DNA of 64,000 nt, from positions 18,674 to 82,673 of the forward strand of contig WHST01000011.1 of assembly GCA_009379955.1 (NCBI GenBank). Reading direction: 5' to 3'. This DNA comes from Streptosporangiales bacterium. Lineage in GTDB: Bacteria; Actinomycetota; Actinomycetes; Streptosporangiales; WHST01. The position numbers and the translations under genes are program-made. The notes under the pieces were generated by a model. It did no database searches, was not told the origin of the DNA, and saw only the letters and a list, made by a program, of their open reading frames with translations. This document shows positions 26,734 through 37,651 of the stretch, piece by piece (the first letter of the stretch is position 1; each line of letters opens with the position of its first letter).

Positions 26734-28386
26734 GTGACCGATGGTCCGCTGATCGTCCAGTCGGACAAGACGCTGCTGCTCGAGGTCGACCACGAGCAGG
26801 CCGCCGAGTGCCGCAAGCAGATCGCGCCGTTCGCCGAGCTCGAACGCGCCCCCGAGCATGTCCACACGTACCGCATCACGCCGCTTGGGCTCTGGAACGC
26901 ACGCGCGGCCGGCCACGACGCCGAGCAGGTCGTCGACACGTTGCTGCGGTTCTCCCGCTACCCCGTGCCCCACGCGCTGCTCGTCGACGTCGCCGAGACG
27001 ATGGCGCGTTACGGGCGGCTGCGACTGGAGACACACCCGACGCACGGCCTGGTGATGGCCACGACCGACCGGCCGGTGCTCGAGGAGGTGCTGCGCAGCA
27101 AGAAGATCCAGCCGATGGTGGGTGAGCGGGTCGGCGACGACGCCGTCGTCGTCCATCCGAGCCAGCGTGGGCTGCTCAAGCAGGCTCTGCTCAAGATCGG
27201 CTGGCCCGCCGAGGATCTCGCCGGTTACGTCGACGGCGAGCAGCACACGATCGAGATGCGGCAGGACGGCTGGGAGCTGCGGACGTACCAGCAGGACGCC
27301 GCCGACGGGTTCTGGCACGGCGGCTCCGGCGTCGTGGTGCTGCCGTGTGGCGCGGGCAAGACCCTCGTCGGCATCGCCGCGATGGCGCGGGCGCAGGCCA
27401 CCACGCTGATCCTGGTGACCAACACCGTCGCCGCCCACCAGTGGCGCACCGAGCTACTCGCCCGCACGTCTCTCACCGAGGAGGAGATCGGTGAGTACTC
27501 GGGGCAGCGCAAGGAGATCAGGCCGGTCACCATCGCCACGTACCAGGTGATGATCACCCGCAGGAAGGGCGCGTTCACCCATCTCGAGCTGTTCGAGGCA
27601 CGCGACTGGGGGTTGGTCCTGTACGACGAGGTGCACCTGCTGCCCGCGCCGATCTTCCGCATGACCGCCGATCTGCAGGCGCGTCGCCGGCTGGGGCTCA
27701 CCGCCACCCTGGTGCGCGAGGACGGCCGCGAGGGCGACGTGTTCAGCCTGATCGGCCCCAAGCGCTACGACGCGCCCTGGCGCGACATCGAGGCGCAGGG
27801 TTGGATCGCGCCCGCCGACTGCGTCGAGGTCCGCGTCACGCTGACCGACGCCGAGCGCCTGGCGTACGCCACGTCCGAGCCTGAGGACAGGTACCGAATC
27901 TGCTCGACCACCGACACGAAGTCGCGGGTGGTCGGCACGATCGTCGACCGGCACCGCGGCGAGCCCACACTCGTCATCGGCCAGTACCTCGACCAGCTCG
28001 ACGACCTCGGCGAGCGGCTCGACGCCCCGGTGATCAAGGGCGAGACCACGGTGAAGGAGCGGGAGCGGCTGTTCCAGGAGTTCCGCACCGGCGAGATCAG
28101 CCTGCTCGTCGTCTCGAAGGTCGCGAACTTCTCCATCGACCTGCCCGAGGCGGCGGTCGCAGTGCAGGTGTCCGGCACCTTCGGGTCGCGGCAGGAGGAG
28201 GCCCAGCGGCTCGGTCGCGTCCTGCGTCCGAAGTCCGACGGCCGCGGGGCGCGCTTCTACTCGGTGACCGCCCGTGACACCGTCGACCAGGACTACGCCC
28301 AGCACCGGCAGCGGTTCCTCACCGAGCAGGGCTACGCCTACCGCATCATCGACGCCGACGTCGTCCTCGCCGGCGAGGAGTTCTGA
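26734..28386 (+). CDS. DNA repair helicase XPB (superfamily 2)
   Basis: 550 residues, GTG start with AGAAGGAAAG upstream. The N-terminal domain (about 1-170) is a damage-recognition-type region. The helicase motifs are G-A-G-K-T (206-210), D-E-V-H (298-301), G-L-T-A-T (321-325), the R-E-D motif (328-330) characteristic of XPB, and the C-terminal motif V-I of Q-R-L-G-R-V-L-R-P (about 500). XPB proteins unwind DNA 3' to 5' using ATP; in bacteria and archaea they are thought to act in excision repair. The length fits the actinobacterial XPB. It probably works with the helicase-associated protein encoded just upstream. Confidence 0.96.
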   Translation: MTDGPLIVQSDKTLLLEVDHEQAAECRKQIAPFAELERAPEHVHTYRITPLGLWNARAAGHDAEQVVDTLLRFSRYPVPHALLVDVAETMARYGRLRLETHPTHGLVMATTDRPVLEEVLRSKKIQPMVGERVGDDAVVVHPSQRGLLKQALLKIGWPAEDLAGYVDGEQHTIEMRQDGWELRTYQQDAADGFWHGGSGVVVLPCGAGKTLVGIAAMARAQATTLILVTNTVAAHQWRTELLARTSLTEEEIGEYSGQRKEIRPVTIATYQVMITRRKGAFTHLELFEARDWGLVLYDEVHLLPAPIFRMTADLQARRRLGLTATLVREDGREGDVFSLIGPKRYDAPWRDIEAQGWIAPADCVEVRVTLTDAERLAYATSEPEDRYRICSTTDTKSRVVGTIVDRHRGEPTLVIGQYLDQLDDLGERLDAPVIKGETTVKERERLFQEFRTGEISLLVVSKVANFSIDLPEAAVAVQVSGTFGSRQEEAQRLGRVLRPKSDGRGARFYSVTARDTVDQDYAQHRQRFLTEQGYAYRIIDADVVLAGEEF

Positions 28387-28424
28387 CTCGTGCCACCAGC
28401 CGTCCACCGAAGGGAGCCAACGAG

Positions 28425-28937
28425 ATGACAAGCGCCGACCTGCTCGTCGACGCGTACGGCCGGATCAACGAAGAGGTCCACCAGGTGGTCGACGGCCTTA
28501 CCCTCGACCAGCTCGCCACCCGGCTCGACCCCGACGCGAACTCGATCGGCTGGCTGGTGTGGCATCTCGCGCGGGTCCAGGACGACCACGTCGCCGACGC
28601 CGCGCGGATCGACCAGGTCTGGACGTCCCAAGGCTGGGTCGACCAGTTCGGGCTGCCGTTCGACCCGCGGGCGATCGGGTACGGACACTCCAGCGACGAG
28701 GTAGGGGCGGTGCGGGTCGCGTCCGGCGAGCTGCTCACCGGCTACCACGACGCCGTCCACGAGCAGACCGTCCGCTACGTCGAGCGACTCACCGACGACG
28801 ACCTCCCGCGGATCGTCGACACCCGGTGGGACCCGCCCGTGACTCTCGCGGTGCGGCTGGTGAGCGTCGTGTCCGACTGCCTGCAGCACGCCGGCCAGGC
28901 CGCGTACGTCCGCGGTGTCCTCGAACGCACCGCATGA
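28425..28937 (+). CDS. DinB superfamily protein (DUF664 / mycothiol-transferase-like)
   Basis: 170 residues, ATG with AAGGGAG upstream. It is a four-helix DinB fold: W-L-V-W-H-L-A-R (His about residue 46) and the C-terminal Q-H-A-G-Q-A-A-Y (His about 158) supply metal-binding histidines, with a third at Y-H-D-A-V-H (about 107). Actinobacterial DUF664 members are often thought to be thiol-dependent (mycothiol) S-transferases, but the substrate here is unknown. The next gene overlaps by four bases (ATGA). Confidence 0.85.
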   Translation: MTSADLLVDAYGRINEEVHQVVDGLTLDQLATRLDPDANSIGWLVWHLARVQDDHVADAARIDQVWTSQGWVDQFGLPFDPRAIGYGHSSDEVGAVRVASGELLTGYHDAVHEQTVRYVERLTDDDLPRIVDTRWDPPVTLAVRLVSVVSDCLQHAGQAAYVRGVLERTA

Positions 28938-29296
28938 GTGAGCCCGACGTCCCCCTGACCGAGCAGGCGCTGCACACGGCGCGGGCAGCCGTGCTGCGCG
29001 ATCTCGCCGCCACGGGCCACGCCGACCCGTCCACGGTGTCGCTCGTCGACGACGCCGTCGCGGGCCGGCGCTGGTGGGTCGCGCAGTGGCCCGACGGCGT
29101 CGCGTTCCTCACCTGCCTCGTCGCCCAGGACGTCGCCGACGCCCTCCTCGCCCGCGTCGGCCGCTGGCCCTGCTGCATCGTCCACGACGAGGAGCCGCTG
29201 GTGGTCGAGCCCGCCCTGGGCCACGACCCCCGCTGGATCTGCGGCCACTGCGGCGAGATCGCCCCGGTCGGCGCCCTCCACGCCGCCGCCGGCTGA
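28934..29296 (+). CDS. Hypothetical small protein with cysteine-rich C-terminus
   Basis: 120 residues, translationally coupled to the DinB-like gene through an ATGA overlap. The N-terminal half has a helical segment (L-H-T-A-R-A-A-V-L-R-D-L). The C-terminal part contains W-P-C-C-I-V-H and then I-C-G-H-C-G-E-I, possibly a single-zinc site built from the cysteines and a histidine. I do not recognise the family. It ends before repeat copy A3. Confidence 0.72.
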   Translation: MSEPDVPLTEQALHTARAAVLRDLAATGHADPSTVSLVDDAVAGRRWWVAQWPDGVAFLTCLVAQDVADALLARVGRWPCCIVHDEEPLVVEPALGHDPRWICGHCGEIAPVGALHAAAG

Positions 29297-29333
29297 CCCG
29301 CAGGCCGCCATCGTCGACCACTGCACCTCGTGA

Positions 29334-29398
29334 AGGTGGACTTCACCTCGTCCCTGCATGAGGTGAAGTCCTCGTTGATCACGTTAACGTGATCAACG
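29334..29398. repeat. Palindromic repeat family A, copy 3
   Basis: A hairpin with 14-bp arms containing one mismatch (left arm 29338-29351, right arm 29358-29371; loop CCCTGC) is followed by a perfect 26-bp palindrome at 29373-29398, identical to that of copy 1. It sits between convergent genes, so it could terminate both. Confidence 0.88.
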
Positions 29399-29416
29399 AG
29401 GAGCGCACCCGGGCCG

Positions 29417-30607
29417 CTAGCCCCAGGCTCTCGGGGCGCGGACCTTGGACGCCGGGCGTTCCTTCTGGAGGCGGGCGGCCACGGTCTCTGCGTCGCGGAG
29501 GGCGCGGATGACGTTGTGGCCGGCGAGCTTCGTCAGGTCGTCGTCGGACCACCCGCGGTCGATCAGCTCGGCGAACAGGTGCGGGTAGCGGGCGACGTCC
29601 TCGAGGCCCTCGGGCAGACCGTCACATCCGTCGTAGTCGCCGCCGAGGCCGAGGTGGTCGACGCCGGCGATCTCGCGGGCGTGGTCGACGTGGTCGGCGA
29701 CCTGGGCGAGCGTCGCCGCCGGGCGCGGATGCTCCTCGCGGTACTTCGCGTAGAACGCCTTGGTCTCCGTCTCGTACCAGGACCGCGGCTCCCTGACCCC
29801 GGCCTCCTTCGCGGCGGCGGCCGCGGCCGCGTTGTAGTCGACCACCTCCTGGGAGACGAAGCCGGGCACGAAGGTGATCATGCAGACGCCGCCGTTGCCC
29901 GGCACGGACGCGAGGACGTCGTCGGGCACGTCGCGCGGGACGTCGCACAGCGCACGGCACGAGGAGTGCGAGAACACGATCGGCGCCTCGGAGACCCGCA
30001 GGGCGGCACGCATGGTGTCGGGCGCGACGTGGGAGAGGTCGACGAGCATGCCAAGGCGGTTCATCTCCCGCACGACCTCCTCGCCGAAGTCGTTGAGCCC
30101 GCCGACCTTCGGCTCCGCGGTCGCGGAGTCGGCCCACGCCGTGTTGTCGTTGTGCGTGAGCGTCATGTAGCGGGCGCCGAGACGGTGCATCATCCGCAGC
30201 GCGCCCAGCGAGTTGCCGATCGAGTGCCCGCCCTCCATGCCCGCCAGCGACGCGATCCGGCCCGCGGCGAAGATCCGCTCGACGTCGTCGGCGGTGTACG
30301 CGACCTCGAACGTCTCCGGGTAGCGGTCGACCATCCGGTGCATCGCGTCGATCTGCTCGAGGGTCTTGACCACCGCGCGCGGGGACACCGGCGACGACGG
30401 GACGTAGACCGACCAGAACTGCACCGAGACGCCGCCGGCGCGCAGCCGGGGGATGTCGGTGTGCAGGTCGGGCTGGTCGTTCGCGATGTCGATCTGGTCG
30501 AAGTCGTAGTCGGCCTTGTTGCGCATCGCGTAGAGCAGGTCGTTGTGACCGTCGGCGAGGGGGACACGACGCAGGAGTTCGCGGGCGTGCGCGAGGGGGT
30601 CGACCAT
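29417..30607 (-). CDS. Membrane/renal-type dipeptidase (peptidase family M19)
   Basis: 396 residues. Metal-binding motifs of family M19 are visible: D-G-H-N-D (about residues 20-24), M-E-G-G-H-S (about 121-126), V-D-L-S-H-V (about 200), F-S-H-S-S (about 222), and D-Y-D-G-C-D near residue 325. These enzymes hydrolyse dipeptides, including ones with D-amino acids, using two zinc ions. There is no signal peptide, so it is likely cytosolic. The start ATG 30607 begins the conserved part; the upstream extension of the open frame looks non-coding. It is transcribed divergently from lon. Confidence 0.94.
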   Translation of the reverse strand: MVDPLAHARELLRRVPLADGHNDLLYAMRNKADYDFDQIDIANDQPDLHTDIPRLRAGGVSVQFWSVYVPSSPVSPRAVVKTLEQIDAMHRMVDRYPETFEVAYTADDVERIFAAGRIASLAGMEGGHSIGNSLGALRMMHRLGARYMTLTHNDNTAWADSATAEPKVGGLNDFGEEVVREMNRLGMLVDLSHVAPDTMRAALRVSEAPIVFSHSSCRALCDVPRDVPDDVLASVPGNGGVCMITFVPGFVSQEVVDYNAAAAAAAKEAGVREPRSWYETETKAFYAKYREEHPRPAATLAQVADHVDHAREIAGVDHLGLGGDYDGCDGLPEGLEDVARYPHLFAELIDRGWSDDDLTKLAGHNVIRALRDAETVAARLQKERPASKVRAPRAWG

Positions 30608-30679
30608 CACCGAACCGTATCGGGGCCCACCGACCGTTCGCTCTGAGCGAGCACCGGGAACATCCGGGCCCTCCCGTGA

Positions 30680-30700
30680 ATTGAGTGCACATAGCTCAAG
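30680..30700. promoter_or_regulatory. HAIR-like operator (HspR binding site) upstream of lon
   Basis: ATTGAGT, seven bases, then GCTCAAG. This matches the HspR-associated inverted repeat (CTTGAGT-N7-ACTCAAG) at 12 of 14 positions. It is 52-32 bases upstream of the lon start. In Streptomyces lon is a known HspR target. Confidence 0.72.
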
Positions 30701-30731
30701 TTCGCTGAGTGCTGAGAAGGATCGTGACCCG

Positions 30732-33125
<2,394 letters not shown>

Positions 33126-33166
33126 GGCGCGGCGGCCGGCGTGCTCCGGGCCCGCGACCTCGCCCC

Positions 33167-33214
33167 GTGAGGGGCACCCTCACCGTGTCCTGACCCGGTG
33201 AGGGTGCCCCTCAC
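33167..33214. repeat. Palindromic repeat family B, copy 1
   Basis: 19-bp perfect arms at 33167-33185 and 33196-33214 (arm GTGAGGGGCACCCTCACCG) around a ten-base loop. It follows lon and could terminate it. Confidence 0.88.
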
Positions 33215-33301
33215 CGGGTCAGCGCGGAGGACGGGGATCCGTCCCGACGAGGCGGTCTAGCGTGAGCGGCGACATCCGGCACGGCGACAGCGGAGAGACC
33301 G

Positions 33302-33748
33302 ATGAGCGACCCGCACCACACGCAGCAGGACCCGCGGCTCGCGGCACCCGGCGGCCCGCCGGGACCGCTCGTGGCCGCCTGCATCCTGTGGATCGTCTTC
33401 GGCGCCCTGCTGACACTGGGGGTCGCAGGCCTGGCCGTGAACCCGTCGTTCGCCACGTCCACCGGCCCGGTGGCCTACCTCCTCGTCGGCGCTGTCGCGA
33501 TCACGGTCCTCGTCCTGGGCATCGCGATGCTGCGCGGCGCGGGCAACGCGGTGCGGATCACCCTGACGGTGATCGGCGGCCTGTTCTGCCTGGCGCTGTG
33601 GCCGGTGGTGTTCGCGATCCCCGCGGTCGTGCTGCAGTTCCAGCGCCGCAGCAACGCGTACTTCACCGCCCTCGCGAGCATCGACCACCGTGGCGTCGAG
33701 CACGACGCCGAGGAATGGGACGACTGGGACGAGCAGCGATCCGGGTAG
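33302..33748 (+). CDS. Hypothetical membrane protein, three predicted helices
   Basis: 148 residues, ATG preceded by GGAGAGA. The N-terminus is polar and proline-rich (M-S-D-P-H-H-T-Q-Q-D-P). Three membrane helices follow, about residues 22-45, 58-77 and 85-112. The last 30 residues are acidic (H-D-A-E-E-W-D-D-W-D-E). I do not recognise a named family. It is followed 37 bases later by the HelD-like gene on the same strand. Confidence 0.72.
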   Translation: MSDPHHTQQDPRLAAPGGPPGPLVAACILWIVFGALLTLGVAGLAVNPSFATSTGPVAYLLVGAVAITVLVLGIAMLRGAGNAVRITLTVIGGLFCLALWPVVFAIPAVVLQFQRRSNAYFTALASIDHRGVEHDAEEWDDWDEQRSG

Positions 33749-33785
33749 GATGCGGAGCACTCCCCACCCCTGACCGAGGACTCCC

Positions 33786-35855
33786 ATGCCGCGGCCTGCC
33801 CAATCCCCTGCCCACGAGGACCACCACCACGACGATCTGACCGCCGAGCAGCGCCACCTCGCCACGGCCCGCGACTGCCTGGCCCGGATGCGCGCACACG
33901 TCCAGTCGCTGAAGGCGGACGCGGGCGACGCCGTGTCGCAGGCGTACCTCGACGCGGCGCTGTACTACCGCGCCGAGGCGTTGAAGGACGACCCGGAGAC
34001 CCCGCTGTTCTTCGGCCGCATCGACACCCGCGCACCGCGTGACACCTACTACGTCGGGCGCCGTCACGTCACCGACGACCGCGGCGATCCCGTCGTCGTC
34101 GACTGGCGCGCCGAGGTGTCGCTCGCCTTCTACCGGGCGAGCGCGACCGAACCCATGCAGCTGGAGCGGCGACGCCGGTTCGGCTTCACCAAGGGCGCAC
34201 TGACCGCGTTCGAGGACGAGACGTTCGACGCGGCGTCACGGCACGACCCGAGCACGATCCTGCAGGAGGAGATCGAACGCCCGCGCGTCGGCCCGATGCG
34301 CGACATCGTGGCGACGATCCAGCCGGAGCAGGACGCGATCGTGCGCGCCGACCTCGCGACCACGATCTGCGTCCAGGGCGCTCCCGGCACGGGGAAGACC
34401 GCCGTCGGCCTGCACCGCGCCGCGTTCCTGCTGTACGCGTTCCGCGACCGTCTCACCCGCTCCGGCGTCCTCGTCATCGGCCCCAACCGCGCGTTCCTCG
34501 GCTACATCAAGGGCGTGCTGCCCGCCCTCGGCGAGCTCGACGTGCGGCAGCAGACCCTCGACGAGCTGCTCGACGCCGTCCGCGTCCGCGCGGCGGACGA
34601 CCCGGAGACCGCCAGGCTCAAGGGTTCCGCGCGGATGGCCGAGGTACTCCGGCGCGCGGTGCGCTCGAACGTCCACCCGCCCGACGAGGGCTTCGTCTTC
34701 ACGCACGGGTCACGCCGCTGGCGCATTCCGTCGTACGAGCTCGCCGAGATCGTCGAGCAGCTGCTCGGTCGCGACGTGCGCTACGACGCGGCGCGACGAA
34801 TGCTCGCGCAACGCGTCGCGCACGTGGTGCTCACCCGGATGGAGGCCGCTGGCGAGTCGCCCGACGACCGTGTGCAGGCATCCGTCGCGCGCAGCAAGCC
34901 CGTGCGCGACCTCGTCGACGTCGCGTGGCCGAAGGTCGACCCCAGGGTCGTGGTGCACCGGCTGCTGTCCGACGCCCAGTTCCTCGCCGCGAACGCCGAC
35001 GGGCTGTTCGACGAGGAGGAGCAGCGGCGGCTGCTCTGGGCGAAGGCGCCGCGCAGCGCGGGCACCGCGAAGTGGAGCCTCGCCGACGCCGCACTCGTCG
35101 ACGAGGCCCAGGACCTCGTCGAACGCACCCCGAGCCTCGGCCACGTCGTCCTCGACGAGGCGCAGGACCTGTCGCCCATGCAGTTGCGGGCCGTCGGCCG
35201 GCGATGCAGCACCGGGTCGGCGACGGTGCTCGGCGACCTGGCCCAGGGCACGACGCCGTGGGCCACGTCGACGTGGGACGAGGCACTCGCCCACCTCGGC
35301 CGCCCGAACGCCCTCGTCGAGGAGCTGACGATGGGGTACCGCGTGCCCCGGCAGATCATCGCGTTCGCCACCCGGCTGCTCCCGGCGATCGCCCCCGCGC
35401 TCGCGCCTGCCCGGTCCGCGCGCACCTCCGCCGGCGCGCTCGACGTCCGCGACGTGCCCGAGGCCGGGGTCGACGCAGAGACCGTCGCCGCGTGCCGCAC
35501 CGCGCTCGCCGCGGAGGGCTCCGTCGGGCTCATCGCCGCCGACTCCCGCGTGGAGCGGCTGGCACGTGCGCTCGAGCAGGCCGGCCTCGCGTACCGCCCG
35601 CTCGGCGCCGAGACCGACGAGGACACCGACCTGAGCCTCAGCCTCGTGCCCGCCACCATCGCCAAGGGCCTGGAGTTCGACCGCGTCGTCGTCGTGGAAC
35701 CCGCCGAGATCGTCGCGGCAGAGCCCCGCGGCCTGCACCGCCTCTACGTCGTGCTCACCCGCGCGGTCTCAGCGCTCGCCGTCGTCCACGCCGAACCGCT
35801 GCCCGAGCCCCTGGCCGCCCATGACCCCCACGTGGACGCATCGCATTGGCCATAG
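33786..35855 (+). CDS. HelD-type RNA polymerase-associated ATPase (UvrD-like helicase fold)
   Basis: 689 residues, ATG with GAGGA six bases upstream. The N-terminal about 110 residues form an antiparallel helical arm (E-Q-R-H-L-A-T-A-R-D-C-L-A-R-M), as in HelD, followed by the F-F-G-R-I-D and Y-V-G-R-R-H elements typical of the family. The superfamily-1 core has Walker A G-A-P-G-T-G-K-T (198-205), L-D-E-A-Q-D-L (Walker B) and H-R-L-Y-V-V-L-T-R-A at the C-terminus. HelD proteins pull stalled RNA polymerase off DNA; a Streptomyces relative (HelR) protects against rifamycins. I see no rifamycin-associated element upstream. Confidence 0.88.
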   Translation: MPRPAQSPAHEDHHHDDLTAEQRHLATARDCLARMRAHVQSLKADAGDAVSQAYLDAALYYRAEALKDDPETPLFFGRIDTRAPRDTYYVGRRHVTDDRGDPVVVDWRAEVSLAFYRASATEPMQLERRRRFGFTKGALTAFEDETFDAASRHDPSTILQEEIERPRVGPMRDIVATIQPEQDAIVRADLATTICVQGAPGTGKTAVGLHRAAFLLYAFRDRLTRSGVLVIGPNRAFLGYIKGVLPALGELDVRQQTLDELLDAVRVRAADDPETARLKGSARMAEVLRRAVRSNVHPPDEGFVFTHGSRRWRIPSYELAEIVEQLLGRDVRYDAARRMLAQRVAHVVLTRMEAAGESPDDRVQASVARSKPVRDLVDVAWPKVDPRVVVHRLLSDAQFLAANADGLFDEEEQRRLLWAKAPRSAGTAKWSLADAALVDEAQDLVERTPSLGHVVLDEAQDLSPMQLRAVGRRCSTGSATVLGDLAQGTTPWATSTWDEALAHLGRPNALVEELTMGYRVPRQIIAFATRLLPAIAPALAPARSARTSAGALDVRDVPEAGVDAETVAACRTALAAEGSVGLIAADSRVERLARALEQAGLAYRPLGAETDEDTDLSLSLVPATIAKGLEFDRVVVVEPAEIVAAEPRGLHRLYVVLTRAVSALAVVHAEPLPEPLAAHDPHVDASHWP

Positions 35856-35877
35856 CCCACACGAAGCGTCCACGTGG
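35828..35877. terminator. Inverted repeat at helD / DUF3159 convergence
   Basis: Arms CCACGTGGACGC (35828-35839) and its complement (35866-35877), separated by 26 bases. The left arm lies inside the last codons of the HelD gene. It fits a two-way terminator between convergent genes. Confidence 0.6.
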
Positions 35878-35892
35878 CGTCGGTGAGGCCGC

Positions 35893-36573
35893 CTAGTCCC
35901 CCGTCGAGGCCGAGTCCGCGGGCTCGGTACGGGGGCGGCGCAGGCCCGGGTGGCCGGCGGGCAGGGCGCGGCGCAGCACCCACCAGCTCGCGGCCAGGCA
36001 GGCGATCTGGAGCGGCCAGCTCATCGCGACCCGCGCAGCGCCGAGCGCGACGACCTGGTCGGCGAGGTACAGCGGGGTGTAGACGGCGACCCGCAGGACG
36101 TACTGGCCGACCCACAGCCAGCTGGCCCGGCCGTACGCGCGCAGCAGGTCGCGGTCGCGGCGCCATCTCGTGCGCTGGCCGAGGACGAGACCGACGACGA
36201 CGCCGAGCAGCGGCCAGCGGACCACGATGCTCGCCGCCCACAGCAGCGCGCTCGCGACGTTGGTGAGCAGCTGGACGAGGAAGAAGTCGGCGGCGCGACC
36301 GGTGCGCAGGGCGACCACCGCGCCGATCGTCACGAGCGTGACACTGACGACCGCCGCGCGCGGCTTCGTCCCGCGCGCGACGCGTACCACGGCGACGACC
36401 ACGCCGACGGCGATCGCCGCGGCCGCGCCCCAGGCGATCGACCTACCGCTCGCGAGCCAGCCGATGACGAACGCGGCCGGCGGCAGGCTGGCGTCGAGGG
36501 CGCCGCCGCGGCCGCCGAGCAGCGAGGACAGCGTCTCCTCACGCTCGCGCGGTGCGGGCTGCTCGTCGGTCAT
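35893..36573 (-). CDS. DUF3159 domain-containing membrane protein
   Basis: 226 residues with about five membrane helices between residues 30 and 200. It has the conserved L-S-S-L-L-G-G-R-G-G-A-L-D-A-S-L-P-P N-terminal region, a central W-P-L-L-G-V-V-V-G and R-W-R-R-D, and Y-G-R-A-S-W-L-W-V-G-Q-Y near residue 150, all of which I associate with DUF3159. In actinobacteria these genes often lie near sulfur-oxidation or K+ transport genes, but no function is established. A short gene (DUF4031) lies upstream with four bases between the coding regions, so the two are likely co-transcribed. Confidence 0.87.
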   Translation of the reverse strand: MTDEQPAPREREETLSSLLGGRGGALDASLPPAAFVIGWLASGRSIAWGAAAAIAVGVVVAVVRVARGTKPRAAVVSVTLVTIGAVVALRTGRAADFFLVQLLTNVASALLWAASIVVRWPLLGVVVGLVLGQRTRWRRDRDLLRAYGRASWLWVGQYVLRVAVYTPLYLADQVVALGAARVAMSWPLQIACLAASWWVLRRALPAGHPGLRRPRTEPADSASTGD

Positions 36574-36577
36574 GCTC

Positions 36578-36874
36578 TCAGCCTGCCCCGTCCGGGCCCG
36601 AACCGTGACGTGACCTTGGTGGCATCCGCCTGCGCAGGCCGGCGTCGGCGATCCGGCGGACGAGCTCGCGCGACGGCACCTGCACCGCTCCCGCGCGGAC
36701 GACCTCGTCGCGCCGCTCCGCCGGCACGTCGTAGTGATCGCGGTGGAACGCCCGCGGCGGGAAGCCGAGCGCGCCGGCGAAGGCGTGCAGCTCGTCGAAC
36801 GACTCGTCGCTGACCAGGTGGCACCACAGCCGGCCGTGCGCCGGCCAGACGGAAGGATCCACCAGAAGGGTCAC
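36578..36874 (-). CDS. DUF4031 domain-containing protein
   Basis: 98 residues. It begins M-T-L-L-V-D-P-S-V-W-P-A-H-G-R-L-W-C-H-L-V-S-D and contains F-H-R-D-H-Y-D-V-P near the middle, the DUF4031 pattern. The family is short and conserved in actinobacteria, and its role is unknown. The last 15 residues are basic and divergent. It is located between the SDR gene (22 bases upstream) and DUF3159 (four bases downstream) on the same strand. Confidence 0.87.
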   Translation of the reverse strand: MTLLVDPSVWPAHGRLWCHLVSDESFDELHAFAGALGFPPRAFHRDHYDVPAERRDEVVRAGAVQVPSRELVRRIADAGLRRRMPPRSRHGSGPDGAG

Positions 36875-36895
36875 AGGGCCAGCCTAGGAGGCTCG

Positions 36896-37642
36896 TCAGC
36901 GGCCGCCGCCGACGTCGAGGCTCGCGCCGGTCACGTACGACGCCTCGTCGGACAGTAGCCAGATGATCGCCGCGGCGAACTCCTCGGGAGCACCCGCCCT
37001 GCCCATCGGGATGGTGGGAGCCATCCGCTCGACCCGGCCGGGCTCGCCGGCGAGCGCGTGGAAGCCGGTGTCGGCGAGGCCGGCGCGTACGGAGTTGACC
37101 CTGATGCCGTCGGCGGCGACCTCCTTGGCGAGCCCGACGGTCAGCGTGTCGACGCCCGCCTTCGCGGCCGCGTAGTCGACCCACTCCCCTGGCGCGCCGA
37201 GCGTCGCCGCGATGGAGGAGATGTTGACGATCGCCCCGCCCGTGCCGCCGTACCTCGGCGACATGCGGCGGACGGCCTCGCGGGCACACAGGAACGGACC
37301 CAGCAGGTTCACCGCGACGACGCGTTCGAGGCGGTCGAGCGACACGTCCTCGAGCCGCTGCCTGGACTCGACGGCACCGGCGTTGTTGACCAGCCCGGTC
37401 ACCGGGCCGAGCTCTGCCGTGGTCGTGTCGAACAGCCGCAGCACGTCGCGCTCGCTGCCGACGTCGGCTCGGACGGCGATCGCGCGGCGGCCCGCGGACT
37501 CGCATGCGGCCACGACCGCCTCGGCCTCCGCCTCCTGCCGCCGGTACGCGACGGCGACGTCCCAGCCGCGGCTCGCCGCGAGCCGCGCGGTCGCCGCCCC
37601 GATGCCGCGGCTCGCACCGGTCACGATCAAGACCCTGCTCAC
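36896..37642 (-). CDS. Short-chain dehydrogenase/reductase (3-oxoacyl-ACP reductase-like)
   Basis: 248 residues. It has the classical SDR layout: cofactor motif T-G-A-S-R-G-I-G (about residues 8-15), N-N-A-G (about 88-91), catalytic Ser in I-S-S-I, and Y-A-A-A-K (about 155-159). The Arg-rich region after the first helix (A-Y-R-R-Q-E) suggests NADPH preference. The C-terminal end V-T-G-A-S-L-D-V-G-G-G is typical of FabG-like members. The substrate is unknown. It is the middle gene of a minus-strand run alpha/beta hydrolase, SDR, DUF4031, DUF3159 with short gaps. Confidence 0.93.
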   Translation of the reverse strand: MSRVLIVTGASRGIGAATARLAASRGWDVAVAYRRQEAEAEAVVAACESAGRRAIAVRADVGSERDVLRLFDTTTAELGPVTGLVNNAGAVESRQRLEDVSLDRLERVVAVNLLGPFLCAREAVRRMSPRYGGTGGAIVNISSIAATLGAPGEWVDYAAAKAGVDTLTVGLAKEVAADGIRVNSVRAGLADTGFHALAGEPGRVERMAPTIPMGRAGAPEEFAAAIIWLLSDEASYVTGASLDVGGGR

Positions 37643-37651
37643 CAGGGCACC

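Noticed and set aside
28274..28933. Extended frame upstream of the small cysteine-rich protein
   Set aside because: It overlaps XPB and the DinB-like gene in another frame and is Arg/Pro-rich; the ATGA overlap at 28934 gives a better start.
33749..33785. Rifamycin-associated element upstream of the HelD-type gene
   Set aside because: The 37-base gap has no suitable GC-rich palindrome.
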